Assembly: GCF_000764225.1 (NCBI RefSeq)
Contig: NZ_JQED01000029.1
Span: forward strand, 124,001 to 188,000
Direction: 5' to 3'
Origin: Colwellia psychrerythraea
Lineage (GTDB): Bacteria; Pseudomonadota; Gammaproteobacteria; Enterobacterales; Alteromonadaceae
DNA: 64,000 nt
Below the pieces are notes generated by a model that saw nothing but the letters and a program-made list of their open reading frames with translations, searched no databases and was not told the DNA's origin. Of the stretch, positions 52,951 to 62,385 are shown piece by piece (positions within the stretch are counted from its first letter, which is position 1; every line of letters begins with the position of its first letter). The translations under genes and the position numbers were made by a program.

Positions 52951-53697
52951 TTACCAAACATCATTCGCAAATAAATAACCTTTGCCCCAAATCGTTTTGA
53001 TACGATAAGGCTCTGAAGAGTCATCCTTTAACTTTTTTCGTAATCTTGAAATACGTAAATCAATTGAACGATCAAAACCATCGTAATCAAATCCTCGAAA
53101 ATGACTGACCAGCTCTTTTCTCGACACTACCTGCCCTGCTTTAGTCGCTAGAAACCATAAAACATCAAATTCATTAGAAGAAACTTTGATTAACTCTCCA
53201 TCAAGGGTAACGCTTCGGGCTTGTTCACTAATGACCAAGCCACTAAATTTTAATACGCCTTTAGATTCAAGTTGTTCATCCGTTAACTGGTTAGTGCTGC
53301 TTTTATCTGCTGCGCGAGATTTATCTTCTCGGCGAAGTAACCCTCGGATACGGGCTAGTAATACTCTGGCTCTTACAGGTTTGGTAATATAATCATCAGC
53401 GCCCATTTCAAGCCCGAGTACTTCATCAATTTCTTCATCACGCGCGGTGATCATAATAATAGGATTATCAAAGCTAGCTCTAACTGTTTTACAAACATCA
53501 AGCCCATCCATCCCCGGTAACATGCCATCAAGTAAAACAATATCAGGGTTGAGTGACTGAATGAGATCAACGGCTTCATCACCGCGATGACAAGTAGTAA
53601 CCTTGAATTCACGCCCTATTAAGTAATCAGCTATCCACTCAGCAAGATCAACATCATCTTCTACCAATAAAATATGTGGTCCCGCTTCTGCTGCCAT
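52951..53697 (-). CDS. OmpR-family response regulator (RstA-like)
   Basis: The 248-residue product has a receiver domain (ILLVEDDVDLAEWIADYL, phospho-Asp in DIVLLDGMLPGMDG, Lys in YITKPVRARVLLARI) and an OmpR winged-helix DNA-binding domain (SSNEFDVLWFLATKAGQVVSRKEL, RSIDLRISRLRKKL, IWGKGYLF). It should control transcription in response to the kinase encoded next to it, possibly including the MipA/OmpV gene upstream. Confidence 0.95.
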   Translation of the reverse strand: MAAEAGPHILLVEDDVDLAEWIADYLIGREFKVTTCHRGDEAVDLIQSLNPDIVLLDGMLPGMDGLDVCKTVRASFDNPIIMITARDEEIDEVLGLEMGADDYITKPVRARVLLARIRGLLRREDKSRAADKSSTNQLTDEQLESKGVLKFSGLVISEQARSVTLDGELIKVSSNEFDVLWFLATKAGQVVSRKELVSHFRGFDYDGFDRSIDLRISRLRKKLKDDSSEPYRIKTIWGKGYLFANDVW

Positions 53698-53794
53698 TAC
53701 CCTTTTCCTCTATTCAATGTTTTCATTACTCTGAGCTCAGCTGATTATAATTACCATACCTTCTTTTGTAAGAAAGTATGGTAAACAGGTAAAA

Positions 53795-54238
53795 CTAAAA
53801 GATACGCCATGACTTTCTTGGCTGACCTTTTTTCTTATGTACCCATGCCATTTTTACTACGGCAGTTGCCACGGATATACTTTCATTTTGACGTCTTAAT
53901 GAAAATTCCAAATTGACCTTGCTATCAAATGATTTTTTCATTTCTCCCTCCGAGCTATTGATCCAACAATTAAGTGCTTTAGGCTCTCCGGCGGTATACA
54001 AACAATAATTGCCCGGCGTATCAACTTGCCAACTTAATTCGACAGAAACATAACACGCCTGTCCTTGGCGCATAGCAACGCATTGCTCAGGGCTAACCTT
54101 CATGCTGGCCTGAATATCCGTTGCATTTGCCACAGAGTTTATCGCCAGTAATAACAATAACAAACATGATGTTTTTATTTGTAGAAGTAGCCGTTGAATC
54201 TGCTTGTTAACGCTATTCAGCTTTTTAGTGTGCATCAT
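53795..54238 (-). CDS. DUF3019 family exported protein
   Basis: The 147-residue product has a long leader with a hydrophobic segment (LLLLLAINSVANA) and a mature domain with four Cys and the DUF3019 pattern: SPEQCVAMRQGQACYVSVELSW, YCLYTAGEPKALNCWINSSEG, and VVKMAWVHKKKGQPRKSWRIF near the end. Function unknown. It lies eight bases after the MipA/OmpV gene and just before the response regulator, so the genes are probably one unit. Two adjacent ATG codons at 54238 and 54235 could start it, after GGGGG. Confidence 0.83.
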   Translation of the reverse strand: MMHTKKLNSVNKQIQRLLLQIKTSCLLLLLLAINSVANATDIQASMKVSPEQCVAMRQGQACYVSVELSWQVDTPGNYCLYTAGEPKALNCWINSSEGEMKKSFDSKVNLEFSLRRQNESISVATAVVKMAWVHKKKGQPRKSWRIF

Positions 54239-54246
54239 GATGCCCC

Positions 54247-55284
54247 CTAAAAAACGAACGTTAGTAGAAGACCGCCTCTGATACCGTCATCAACGGTATC
54301 TTGGCGAGCAGCAATACTACGATCTGACAGTGCGTTATAACCGACGTAGCTACCGATCACCCAATCTGTTGTTAGAGGATACTCAATGCCTACCTCTGCA
54401 GAGTAACTAATACCACCTTTCGTTGATAGGTCATCTTCAACCCAAGTTTGCACGCCATAGGGAGTGACTTCTTTTGAACGGTATTGCAGCCCTAAGTTAG
54501 TATAAAAATTCCAGTTTCTGATCTGCCAATCATAGCTATATGAAATTGAGGCCTCGATACCGTCACTGCCTTCATCATTACGACTAACGGGCGAATAAAT
54601 GACTTGCAATTGACTGTTTTCATAAAAGCCAGTCATTCTCAAGCCTGCACGTTCATCTTCATTACGCGTTTGAATGCCTTCTAAACCCTCAATACCTCGC
54701 GTACTGTATTGGTAAAATAAGTCAAAAGAATAATCGTCACTGTTATAAAAGTTAACCCCCCACGCAGGCATAGAATACATACCTTGAATTCGTCTGGTGC
54801 TTATTCCAGGCGATTCCATAAAGAGTCCCAGTAACTGTACTCGGTAACTTATAGCTACATCAAATTCAGAGTCAGTATCTTCATTCGCAGCAAAAGCATA
54901 ATCATCACCAAAGCTACTTATAGCGCTGACATCAACATAAAAGCCATCGCGACGGTTATGGATGAGGCGATGAACTTGCTTACATTTTTCATCGTCTTCA
55001 TCACAATTTCGAGATTCATGGTTTTCACATTCGCCAAAACAAACAGAAATTTCATCTTCCTCTTTTGTTTCGGCAGTCTTAGTTCTTTTATTATCTTCAT
55101 CCGTATTAGTTGCTTGTTCATTCTTGTCACTGTTAACTTCAGCAGTATTTTTATGAGTTATTTTCTGCGAAGTAGCTTCAGTCGGTTTATCATCGATATC
55201 CGAATTTGCGCTAGCAACAAAAGCAGTCAAAATGACACTGGAGGCAATTAGGCTAATGACGGTTATTTTTGTTATATGTTTCAT
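54247..55284 (-). CDS. MipA/OmpV family outer-membrane protein
   Basis: The 345-residue product has a signal peptide (ISLIASSVILTAFVASANS) and then an unusual acidic, Lys/Glu/Asp/Asn-rich segment of about 65 residues with several Cys (SVCFGECENHESRNCDEDDE). The MipA/OmpV barrel follows, with alternating strands and a terminal Phe (RGGLLLTFVF). The barrel may scaffold murein enzymes or act as a stress-related porin. The acidic segment is not part of the standard family and may bind metal or peptides. It begins the unit with DUF3019, regulator and kinase. Confidence 0.83.
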   Translation of the reverse strand: MKHITKITVISLIASSVILTAFVASANSDIDDKPTEATSQKITHKNTAEVNSDKNEQATNTDEDNKRTKTAETKEEDEISVCFGECENHESRNCDEDDEKCKQVHRLIHNRRDGFYVDVSAISSFGDDYAFAANEDTDSEFDVAISYRVQLLGLFMESPGISTRRIQGMYSMPAWGVNFYNSDDYSFDLFYQYSTRGIEGLEGIQTRNEDERAGLRMTGFYENSQLQVIYSPVSRNDEGSDGIEASISYSYDWQIRNWNFYTNLGLQYRSKEVTPYGVQTWVEDDLSTKGGISYSAEVGIEYPLTTDWVIGSYVGYNALSDRSIAARQDTVDDGIRGGLLLTFVF

Positions 55285-55728
55285 ATATTCCCTGTGAACG
55301 TCTGTTTTTGTTAACCGTAATATTAACTAAGCCTTACAAAAATAGACGTAACACAAATTAAGCAGATGTATCACTTTGTATCATGTTTTAACGCAATAAT
55401 AACATTGCTTTACATAATGAGGAATTAAGATTGGATCATTTGAATTAATATAGGTTACTACTCCCCTTTTAAAGGAAACAGTCGAGACAAAGAACAATAA
55501 ACAATGGTGTGGCTAGCTATTAAGGCCTGGTAAAGAGTCCTTGAGCAAAATTGTATCGATATAATGTAAAGCCGCTTTGTATCGTTTAGTCATTATGGTT
55601 TGGGTTTATTACAGGGAGGCATTTTAGATAAAATTATGGGTCCTCAGGTACTTTTGATCTAACCTGTGCTAAGGTCAGATCAATAAGGTAACTCGCTAAA
55701 GCTGCGACGATTGATATAACAACAAGCG
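55285..55728. other. Non-coding gap upstream of the MipA/OmpV gene
   Basis: These 444 bases hold no ORF of convincing length and no clear repeat. The promoter of the MipA-DUF3019-RstAB unit should lie near the left end; it was not resolved. Confidence 0.5.
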
Positions 55729-55911
55729 CTAATAGGAATATTGCTCAAAGTCGGTGATCTCTCTTCTTAAACGGCGTTGTTCTTTAATTGATTCAATTTC
55801 ACGCCATTTACGTTTTCGATCACTGCCTTTAGTTTTGCCTTTTTTATCAGGCCTTGTTAGTTCATCTTCATCATCTAAAATATCCATTTCATCCCAATAC
55901 TTATTATTCAT
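55729..55911 (-). CDS. DUF3545 family small protein
   Basis: The 60-residue product starts MNNKYWDEMDILDDEDEL and has the family core KRKWREIESIKEQRRLRREI. It is highly charged, without membrane segments. Proteins of this family occur in Vibrio, Shewanella and Colwellia; function unknown. GGAGAG precedes the ATG. Confidence 0.75.
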   Translation of the reverse strand: MNNKYWDEMDILDDEDELTRPDKKGKTKGSDRKRKWREIESIKEQRRLRREITDFEQYSY

Positions 55912-56016
55912 ATTACTCTCCTCTCACTAACGTTAAAGGCAATTTAAGCGAGTTAGATGAAAGTAATATGAAACAAAGATGACATTTTGATGAATGCCCG
56001 AGTTATTTTAGTCGTA

Positions 56017-56472
56017 TCAAGCAGACTTAATTTTCAAACCTTTTAAAAATGCAGATAAGACTTCGTCAGAGCAGTCTTTATAATGCTTATGGTTTACATT
56101 TCTGAAAAAAGCGCTCAACTCATACTTACCTAAACTTAAATCAGCTAATTCAAGCGTAGCAATAACGTCTTCTGCTTTTAAAGACAAGGCTATTTTCACT
56201 TTATTAAAGATCATATTATTGGTCAATTCATCTTCTGCTTGGCGCTGCGGTCCGTCACTAGGACCTCTTTTAGCAATGATTAGACCATTTAAAAAACTGG
56301 CAAATTGTACATCTGCTAAGGGTTGATAAGCAGCATCATTTTTTTCTTTAAAGAAGTTTGCCAATTGTTCAGCACTAATCTCACACTGAGTTAACGCAAA
56401 AGTAGTGATGATTGCTTCATCGGTTAAATCAAAGATAGTGCTAATACGGCGAAGAAGGTCGTTGTTAATCAT
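56017..56472 (-). CDS. DUF1456 family protein (YehS-like)
   Basis: The 151-residue product contains two copies of the DUF1456 module: residues 1-70 (NNDLLRRISTIFDLTDEAIITTFAL) and 85-150 (NMIFNKVKIALSLKAEDVIATLEL), each ending in a SAFLKGL or SFLNGLI motif. This matches YehS of E. coli, function unknown. No signal peptide. Confidence 0.88.
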   Translation of the reverse strand: MINNDLLRRISTIFDLTDEAIITTFALTQCEISAEQLANFFKEKNDAAYQPLADVQFASFLNGLIIAKRGPSDGPQRQAEDELTNNMIFNKVKIALSLKAEDVIATLELADLSLGKYELSAFFRNVNHKHYKDCSDEVLSAFLKGLKIKSA

Positions 56473-56720
56473 TTTAGAGCCTAAAAGTTGTTTGCTTAAG
56501 CTGTGTACAAATCACTGCTTGAGAAGAATTTTTAAAATTTGCCGATAGTATAACTGACTATAAGGTTATTAGCGTGTTTTGATAACAAAAATGACGCTTA
56601 TCCTAAATACGTATTTAACTGAATCGCTAACGTTTTAATTTTAATGAAAATTTGTCAAAAGCGTAAATTGTAATTATTATTAATCAAGTAAATATAATCA
56701 TTGCCAATAAAGGAAATTCA

Positions 56721-57557
56721 ATGAACGCAATAGACGCCCCCATAACACAGCTTGAAACTCTCACCATGAAGGCTTATGAACTTGGCCTAATGTACGCCCC
56801 TCGATTAGTTTTATCGATTCTGACCTTATTGATCGGTTTATGGATCATCAGTGGTATTACTAAATTAGTAAAAGCTTCAATGGTTCGCTCCAAGGTTGAT
56901 CCAACTTTAGTCCCTTTTATGGGGAGCTTGGTTTCTTGGTTACTTAAATTACTACTGTTTATCTCTGTTGCTTCAATGGTAGGTGTTGCTACTACTTCAT
57001 TTGTTGCGGTATTGGGTGCGGCAGGCCTAGCGGTTGGTTTAGCACTACAGGGCAGCTTAGCTAACTTTGCTGGCGGCGTGCTAATTATGGTATTTAAACC
57101 TTATAAAGTAGGTGATTTAATTGAAGCTCAAGGTCATTTAGGTGTTGTGAAAGAAGTACAAATCTTCAATACCATTTTACTTTCACCGCAGTCAAAACGC
57201 ATTATTATTCCAAATGGTGCAACCTCTAATGGCTCTGTTGTTAACTATACCGTTGAAGGTAAAATTCGTGTTGATCTAACTATCGGCGTTTCTTATCTAG
57301 CAGATATTGAGCAAACTAAAGCCGTATTAATGGATGTATTAGTGAATAATGATAAGGTAATGAAAACACCAGAACCATTTATTGGTGTGTCTGAGATGGC
57401 TGATAGCTCAGTTAATTTTGCTGTTCGTCCACATTGTTTACCTGAGCATTACTGGGCAGTTTACTTCGAAGTGAATGAAGCGATGAAGAAAGCCCTTGAT
57501 AAAAACGATATCGCTATTCCGTTCCCTCAACGCGATGTACATTTAATTCAAGCATAA
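56721..57557 (+). CDS. mscS: Small-conductance mechanosensitive channel MscS
   Basis: The 278-residue product fits MscS of about 286 residues: three N-terminal membrane helices, with pore helix GAAGLAVGLALQGSLANFAGGVLIM near residues 93-117 (Gly/Ala packing and QGSLANFAGG motif), and cytoplasmic beta and alpha-beta domains with FKPYKVGDLIEAQGHLGVVKEVQIFNTIL and IPFPQRDVHL at the end. It releases solutes during osmotic downshock. AAAGGAAATTCA precedes the ATG. Confidence 0.95.
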   Translation: MNAIDAPITQLETLTMKAYELGLMYAPRLVLSILTLLIGLWIISGITKLVKASMVRSKVDPTLVPFMGSLVSWLLKLLLFISVASMVGVATTSFVAVLGAAGLAVGLALQGSLANFAGGVLIMVFKPYKVGDLIEAQGHLGVVKEVQIFNTILLSPQSKRIIIPNGATSNGSVVNYTVEGKIRVDLTIGVSYLADIEQTKAVLMDVLVNNDKVMKTPEPFIGVSEMADSSVNFAVRPHCLPEHYWAVYFEVNEAMKKALDKNDIAIPFPQRDVHLIQA

Positions 57558-57614
57558 GTGCTAGTAATTAATAACTAAGTAATCGTTTTGAAGTAAACTT
57601 TCTGTAGTAAAGTA

Positions 57615-57647
57615 AAAACCGTTAATGGCTCGCCATTAACGGTTTTT
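57615..57647. terminator. Bidirectional terminator between mscS and rhlE
   Basis: AAAACCGTTAATGG (57615-57628) and CCATTAACGGTTTT (57633-57646) form a perfect 14-base stem with loop ctcg, between convergent genes. Confidence 0.92.
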
Positions 57648-57676
57648 TATTACCCTAAAAGAATAGCTTGGATTGG

Positions 57677-58882
57677 CTATTTTTTAGAGGCCGCGTATTT
57701 AGTAACGTAATTTAGTTTAGATACAGGTACCGTTTTTTTCACGGGAAACTCTTCAAACTCTTTTCGTTCAATAATATGACCTAAACGGCTTTCTATCGCA
57801 CACAGCTCTCTAAAATTATCTTTAGACACTAACGAAACGGCTTCACCTGATGCGCCCGCTCGGCCCGTACGACCAATTCGGTGAATAAAGTCATCAACTT
57901 GTGCAGGTAAGTCGTAGTTGATAACACGCGAGAGTTCACCAATATCAAGACCACGTGCAGCAATAGCAGTGGCGACTAAAAACTTAATTTTACCCGATTT
58001 AAAATCATTCAGAATTTTCTCGCGATTATCTTGCGTTCTACCGCTATGAATACTTTCAGCGGCTATACCGCGCTTTTCCAACTGGCTTACTAATTTTGCC
58101 GCGCCATGTTTAGTTTCAATAAAAATAAGGGCTTGTTGCCAATTTTGTGTAGTAATTAAATGGCTTAATAACGCTGACTTGTTAGTTTTATCAACCGTAA
58201 CCAACCACTGCTCGATTTTAGGTTTAGAGGCTTTATCAGCTCCAATGGCAATTTCCACAGGCTTGTGAATAGTTCTTTTTGCTAAAGCACGAACTTCATC
58301 AGACATGGTGGCAGAAAACAGCAAGTTCTGACGGTGCTCAGGCAAACGCTCAATGATTTTATTTATATCATCAATAAACCCCATATCAAGCATTCTATCG
58401 GCTTCATCAAGTACCAACATATCAAGCTCATCAAAGTGCAACACCCGTTGATGTGACATATCGAGCAAACGACCCGGTGTTGCAACCAAAATATCAACAC
58501 CCCAAATTAATCGCTGCTTTTGTTCTTGTGCATCAACACCGCCATACATTGCCATAGAACTAAGGTTTAAATATTTTGCATACTGACTAATACTCGCCTC
58601 TACTTGAACGGCAAGCTCACGAGTAGGAACAAGAATAAGGGCACGAATACGTTTGGCGCGTAACTTCTTATCTTGTTCTTTGTATCGACTATTTAACTGC
58701 TCTAATAATGGCAAAACAAAACTCGCTGTTTTACCTGTACCCGTTTGCGCTGCAGCAATAATATCTTTGCCCGATAAAACGACAGGTATTGCTTTTTGCT
58801 GAATGGCTGTCGGTTTGCTATAGCCTAAATCAGCAATTGCCTTGAGTAGTGGGGTCGATAATTTTAGGTTTGAAAAGGACAT
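57677..58882 (-). CDS. rhlE: DEAD-box ATP-dependent RNA helicase RhlE
   Basis: The 401-residue product has all DEAD-box motifs: Q motif (GYSKPTAIQQKAIP), AAQTGTGKTASF, VPTRELAVQ, TPGRLLD, VLDEADRMLDMGF, FSATM, and in the second domain FIETKHGAAKL, ARGLDIGEL and HRIGRTGRAG. The C-terminal tail is short. RhlE assists ribosome assembly and RNA degradation, and such helicases are often important in cold-living bacteria. It is convergent with mscS. Confidence 0.93.
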   Translation of the reverse strand: MSFSNLKLSTPLLKAIADLGYSKPTAIQQKAIPVVLSGKDIIAAAQTGTGKTASFVLPLLEQLNSRYKEQDKKLRAKRIRALILVPTRELAVQVEASISQYAKYLNLSSMAMYGGVDAQEQKQRLIWGVDILVATPGRLLDMSHQRVLHFDELDMLVLDEADRMLDMGFIDDINKIIERLPEHRQNLLFSATMSDEVRALAKRTIHKPVEIAIGADKASKPKIEQWLVTVDKTNKSALLSHLITTQNWQQALIFIETKHGAAKLVSQLEKRGIAAESIHSGRTQDNREKILNDFKSGKIKFLVATAIAARGLDIGELSRVINYDLPAQVDDFIHRIGRTGRAGASGEAVSLVSKDNFRELCAIESRLGHIIERKEFEEFPVKKTVPVSKLNYVTKYAASKK

Positions 58883-59240
58883 ATTGTGTCTTAACCATAG
58901 TAATAATCAAACTGCGAGGATAAATTGCCTTCATAAGTCAGACAAAATGCAGGTGATAGAAACGTGAATGCGCGCAGTATAGCAGTTATCTATACCCATT
59001 CCACTTGAAGATGCATGATTCAGCTGGAATGGAGTGGGTATATAGTACGTAGAAGCAACTTACCTCTTTCAAAGTAATAAAGACTCAAATTACTGATGAG
59101 TAAATTTAATATTTCCCCGTTAAGCTAAAAGCATGAAAATAACTATGCCGCAAGATAGTAAAGCCAGAGTACTAAAGATAGGATATAATAATAGAAGTAA
59201 ACCTTGCTAAATGCTCAAGATAATTGGATCTATCTACCTT
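58883..59240. other. Non-coding gap with a TATACCC palindrome
   Basis: These 358 bases hold the repeat at 58991-59044 and the upstream regions of rhlE and the GIY-YIG gene. No other gene is seen. Confidence 0.55.
58991..59044. repeat. Imperfect palindromic repeat TATACCCATTCCA family
   Basis: TATACCCATTCCACTTGAA and the reverse complement of the right arm (TATACCCACTCCATTCCAGC) pair over most of their length. The same start occurs at 12697 and, in part, at 63149. Short palindromes of this kind are dispersed in Colwellia-like genomes. Confidence 0.65.
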
Positions 59241-59579
59241 ATGAAAAATACTGAAAGTACAACCGAAACCACAACAACAGACGTTAAATTAGGTAATGTT
59301 TACGTCATGACACACTCTTTTTTTTCTGATGTTGTTAAAATAGGCTGTACTACTGAAGAACCGGTAGAATACGCCAAAGCACTATCAGCAAAGACTATTG
59401 GTGAGTACAGTGTTGCTTATTCTTTGCAATGCAAGAACCCTTGTAAAGTAAAAAAACAAATCAAAAAGTACTTAGACGCACAAGAATACGTTAATGAGTT
59501 TTACCAAGTATCCCCTGAAGTTGCTAAAAAGCTATTAAAAAGAGAAACCTTGGTTATCCCAAGTCTTAATAGCTTGTAA
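59241..59579 (+). CDS. T5orf172-like GIY-YIG domain protein, probably inactive
   Basis: The 112-residue product has the outline of a T5orf172/GIY-YIG nuclease domain: LGNVYVMTHSFFSDVVKIGCTTEEP, then an aliphatic strand (YSVAYSLQC) and EFYQVSPEVAKKLLK. However, the catalytic Arg expected after the Pro is absent (EPVEYAKALS), and the acidic residue on the next helix is replaced (CKVKKQIKKYL). It is thus probably a binding or regulatory relic. An alternative start is at 59211; neither has a strong ribosome site. A terminator follows. Confidence 0.6.
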   Translation: MKNTESTTETTTTDVKLGNVYVMTHSFFSDVVKIGCTTEEPVEYAKALSAKTIGEYSVAYSLQCKNPCKVKKQIKKYLDAQEYVNEFYQVSPEVAKKLLKRETLVIPSLNSL

Positions 59580-59597
59580 CAAAAGCGATTAACAATA

Positions 59598-59630
59598 AAA
59601 AAGCATTGCGTTTGATACACAATGCTTTTT
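59598..59630. terminator. Bidirectional terminator after the GIY-YIG gene
   Basis: AAAAAGCATTG (59598-59608) and CAATGCTTTTT (59620-59630) form an 11-base stem between convergent genes, with T-runs on both strands. Confidence 0.88.
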
Positions 59631-59651
59631 AAATATATTTGCAAAAATAGT

Positions 59652-60014
59652 TTATTTTAACGATTCTATCTCAGCAAGTGCTTGAGTGAACTCACTTAAC
59701 TCTATCTCTACACATTCGTCATCACCTTGCCAGTTTATACCAACAATAACACCATCTTCATTAAGATCTTCGAGCCAAAATTCAAACCAATCGGCTAAAG
59801 ATATTTCACAAGGAACATAGTCACTCCATTCATCAATACAGTGCTCTTGTGCCAACTGAGAGCTAGACCAAAGCGGCATGACATCTGTATCTTCAAAGCT
59901 AGGCGAATCAAGAACAACCCAATCTTCACTGGCTTTATCTTGTAGTGCCCAAAGAACTTGCGTTGGTTTAGTTTCTGCCAAAAACGTTTTCAAAATAGTG
60001 TTGCTTTCGCTCAT
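59652..60014 (-). CDS. DUF2750 family protein
   Basis: The 120-residue product is acidic and Trp-rich: LWALQDKASEDWVVLDSPSFED, VMPLWSSSQLAQEHC, ISLADWFEFWLEDLNEDGVIVGINW, as in DUF2750 proteins of gammaproteobacteria. Cytoplasmic, function unknown. Confidence 0.82.
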   Translation of the reverse strand: MSESNTILKTFLAETKPTQVLWALQDKASEDWVVLDSPSFEDTDVMPLWSSSQLAQEHCIDEWSDYVPCEISLADWFEFWLEDLNEDGVIVGINWQGDDECVEIELSEFTQALAEIESLK

Positions 60015-60308
60015 AGGATAAGTACTTCTTTTTAAATAGATAGGCAGATTATAACGGAGTTACTATCCTAGGTCATGTGATACTACCACCATTGAAAGTG
60101 GCAAATTATAGAATGCTTGCTATATTAACTCAAAAACAAGATGCAATTGATCAAGGTAATACGCCGCTATATAGTCGTTCGCCCAACATTAATGGCAAGT
60201 GGTGTTTACAGAGTAAAAAGCACTTTAAAAGCACTTAATAAATTAAAGGCTTTTTATTTTCTCCCTCGCCCTATAAACTTGTCGGCTTTTTCGAACTGAG
60301 ATCTGTTT

Positions 60309-61508
60309 ATGCTTTTTAGAATAAATATCCTTTTATTGGCGCTATTGTTCACTTCTTTTTCCTCAGCGAATAACATTAAGCAATTTAAAGACAGTTTCTC
60401 TAGCCAAGTTAAAAAGCAGCTAAAAGCCTACAACATCCCCGGTGGCGCTTATGCCATAGTGCAAAATGACACTATCATTTCTATGAAGACCTTTGGTCAT
60501 ACTGACAAAGCGAAATCCCAACAAGTTGATTACAATACCGTCTTTCGTCTCGCCTCTGTATCTAAAACGTTCGCCGCCACAGTAACCACTATGTTAGCCC
60601 AAGAACAATTACTCAATTTATCAGATCCCATTACCAAATACGTACCAAGTTTTTCCCTCGCCACAGACGGTGCCGCACAAAAAATTCAACTCAAGCACTT
60701 GTTAAGTCACTCCAGTGGATTAATGCCAAACGCCTACGATAACCTGCTACATGAGAACTGGACTATGGATAAGATCATCGGGCGCTTTGATCGCATCACA
60801 CCTATATGCCAACCTGAAAAGTGCTACGGATACCAAAACATAGCTTATGGCCTTTTAGAGCCGGCAATAGAAGGCAGCCAGAACAAAAGCTATGCAAAGT
60901 TATTACAAGACCGCGTATTTACGCCACTTAATATGACCAATGCTTCCTTAGGCATTGATGTATATAAAAAGAAACAAAATACCGCTAAACCCCATATTCT
61001 AAGAAAACGAGTCAAAACAGGAAGAAAAGACGCCCAAGGTAGGGATATTAGACAATATGTATGGCGTACAGTAGAAGTAGCACCAGATTACTACAAGGTA
61101 GCCCCTGCAGCAGGGGTTAATGCCAGTATTAGCGATTTAGCTAAGTGGTTAATTGCTAATTTAGGGCACAAACCAGAGGTATTATCTCCGTCACTGTTAG
61201 CTGAAATAACAACGCCAAGAATTAGAACTAAAAAAGATTTACGACGACGTTTTTGGCGTGGTCACTTAACCGATGCCCATTACGGCTATGGTTGGAGAAT
61301 ATATCAATTTGAAGGTCACCCCATCGTTTACCATTCTGGCTGGGTTGCGGGATTTCGAGCTGATATCGGCTACTCGCCTGACTTAGATATCGGCTTTGCT
61401 ATCGTTATTAATGCCGAGTCTAATGCTATCAATAAAATATCAAGTCAGTTTTGGTTACAAGCGAGTAGCGTATTTGATAAAAAATTAGCCAAGCGAACTA
61501 AAAGCTAA
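60309..61508 (+). CDS. Beta-lactamase-fold serine hydrolase (class C/DD-peptidase group), exported
   Basis: The 399-residue product has a signal peptide (FRINILLLALLFTSFSSANN). The penicillin-binding fold shows SxxK at Ser83-Lys86 (RLASVSKTF), a YxN-type motif (GYQNIAYGL) and HSG in place of KTG (IVYHSGWVAGFRAD), where the third motif varies in this esterase-like group. Substrates may be peptidoglycan peptides, D-amino acid esters or amides; a clinically relevant beta-lactamase cannot be claimed. Confidence 0.85.
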   Translation: MLFRINILLLALLFTSFSSANNIKQFKDSFSSQVKKQLKAYNIPGGAYAIVQNDTIISMKTFGHTDKAKSQQVDYNTVFRLASVSKTFAATVTTMLAQEQLLNLSDPITKYVPSFSLATDGAAQKIQLKHLLSHSSGLMPNAYDNLLHENWTMDKIIGRFDRITPICQPEKCYGYQNIAYGLLEPAIEGSQNKSYAKLLQDRVFTPLNMTNASLGIDVYKKKQNTAKPHILRKRVKTGRKDAQGRDIRQYVWRTVEVAPDYYKVAPAAGVNASISDLAKWLIANLGHKPEVLSPSLLAEITTPRIRTKKDLRRRFWRGHLTDAHYGYGWRIYQFEGHPIVYHSGWVAGFRADIGYSPDLDIGFAIVINAESNAINKISSQFWLQASSVFDKKLAKRTKS

Positions 61509-61615
61509 TACACAAAGCTGACACTATTGTTTGAATTATAAAAAATGAGCTTAGCCATCATTTGTTAATCTATTTACCCTTGGAATAAGACTGAGTTTAA
61601 ATGAGACAAAACAGA

Positions 61616-62242
61616 CTAACTCACCTGTTGGATATAAGCTAAGGTTGTCTTGTAGTCACTATAATCTAGTGGGATTTGCTCAATCACACCATCGATGTCG
61701 AGCACTAAAGAAGGAAAACCCTGCTGGGTTAATTCTCTTGCTAAACTCACTTGTTTTGCTAATTCATTATTTGTTTCTTGTGAGTTAATATCAATAATAA
61801 ATTGCGCTACATCTAAAGTAGATGGTGTCTGCTCGCTTAACTCTTTCGCCACACTAATCAACACATCGACATCAGATGGGTTTAACGCGCGTAAGTAATA
61901 CGCTCGTTGAATGGCATCTATCATCGCTTTTTGACAAGACTGTTTATCTGCGGCGATGACTGCTCGACAAGCACTGTAAGTTGAGCGCCTTGGTGTATTG
62001 ACACGCCAAAAATCATGGTTAAACCTTGTGCCTAATTTTTGCTCTATGGTACGCCAATGATTCTGAATCATCTGCTGTTGAGCCATTGGCATTGCACTAT
62101 CTGAATCAGCAGCCAAACCACCTGCCACATATTCTACATCTATCGAGGTAGGTAAATGTTGTTGTAAAAGATCCCAAACTGGTCGATAGCCCCAACACCA
62201 GCTGCACATTGGATCGTAAATATAATATAACTTGCTGCTCAT
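61616..62242 (-). CDS. DsbA-family thioredoxin-fold protein (FrnE-like)
   Basis: The 208-residue product starts SKLYYIYDPMCSWCWGYRP, with the redox-type pair Cys13-Cys16 near the N-terminus, and the DsbA helical insertion with ACRAVIAADKQSCQKAMIDAIQRAYYL. It ends with a thioredoxin part containing QGFPSLVLDIDG, the cis-Pro loop. No signal peptide is present, so it is cytoplasmic and FrnE/HCCA-isomerase-like and not a periplasmic DsbA. Confidence 0.88.
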   Translation of the reverse strand: MSSKLYYIYDPMCSWCWGYRPVWDLLQQHLPTSIDVEYVAGGLAADSDSAMPMAQQQMIQNHWRTIEQKLGTRFNHDFWRVNTPRRSTYSACRAVIAADKQSCQKAMIDAIQRAYYLRALNPSDVDVLISVAKELSEQTPSTLDVAQFIIDINSQETNNELAKQVSLARELTQQGFPSLVLDIDGVIEQIPLDYSDYKTTLAYIQQVS

Positions 62243-62385
62243 ATAGCCTCTCTATAATGAAACACAGTCGAAAATTTAACTAATATTACACCTTATAAAT
62301 AAATATTGGACAGTTTAGCCATATTTAAACAATCATCAGCTATTTATACTGGCATCAACTTATTGATACTTAAGGGCTGATTCCT

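Noticed and set aside
60309..61508. Antibiotic-inactivating beta-lactamase
   Set aside because: The fold is shared, but the third motif is HSG and the neighbours give no resistance context; an esterase or peptidase role is more likely.
62300..62385. TGGCATCAACTTATTGA before the second PEP-CTERM gene as a sigma-54 promoter
   Set aside because: The -24-like TGGCA is followed by no GC at the required spacing; the match is off by two bases.
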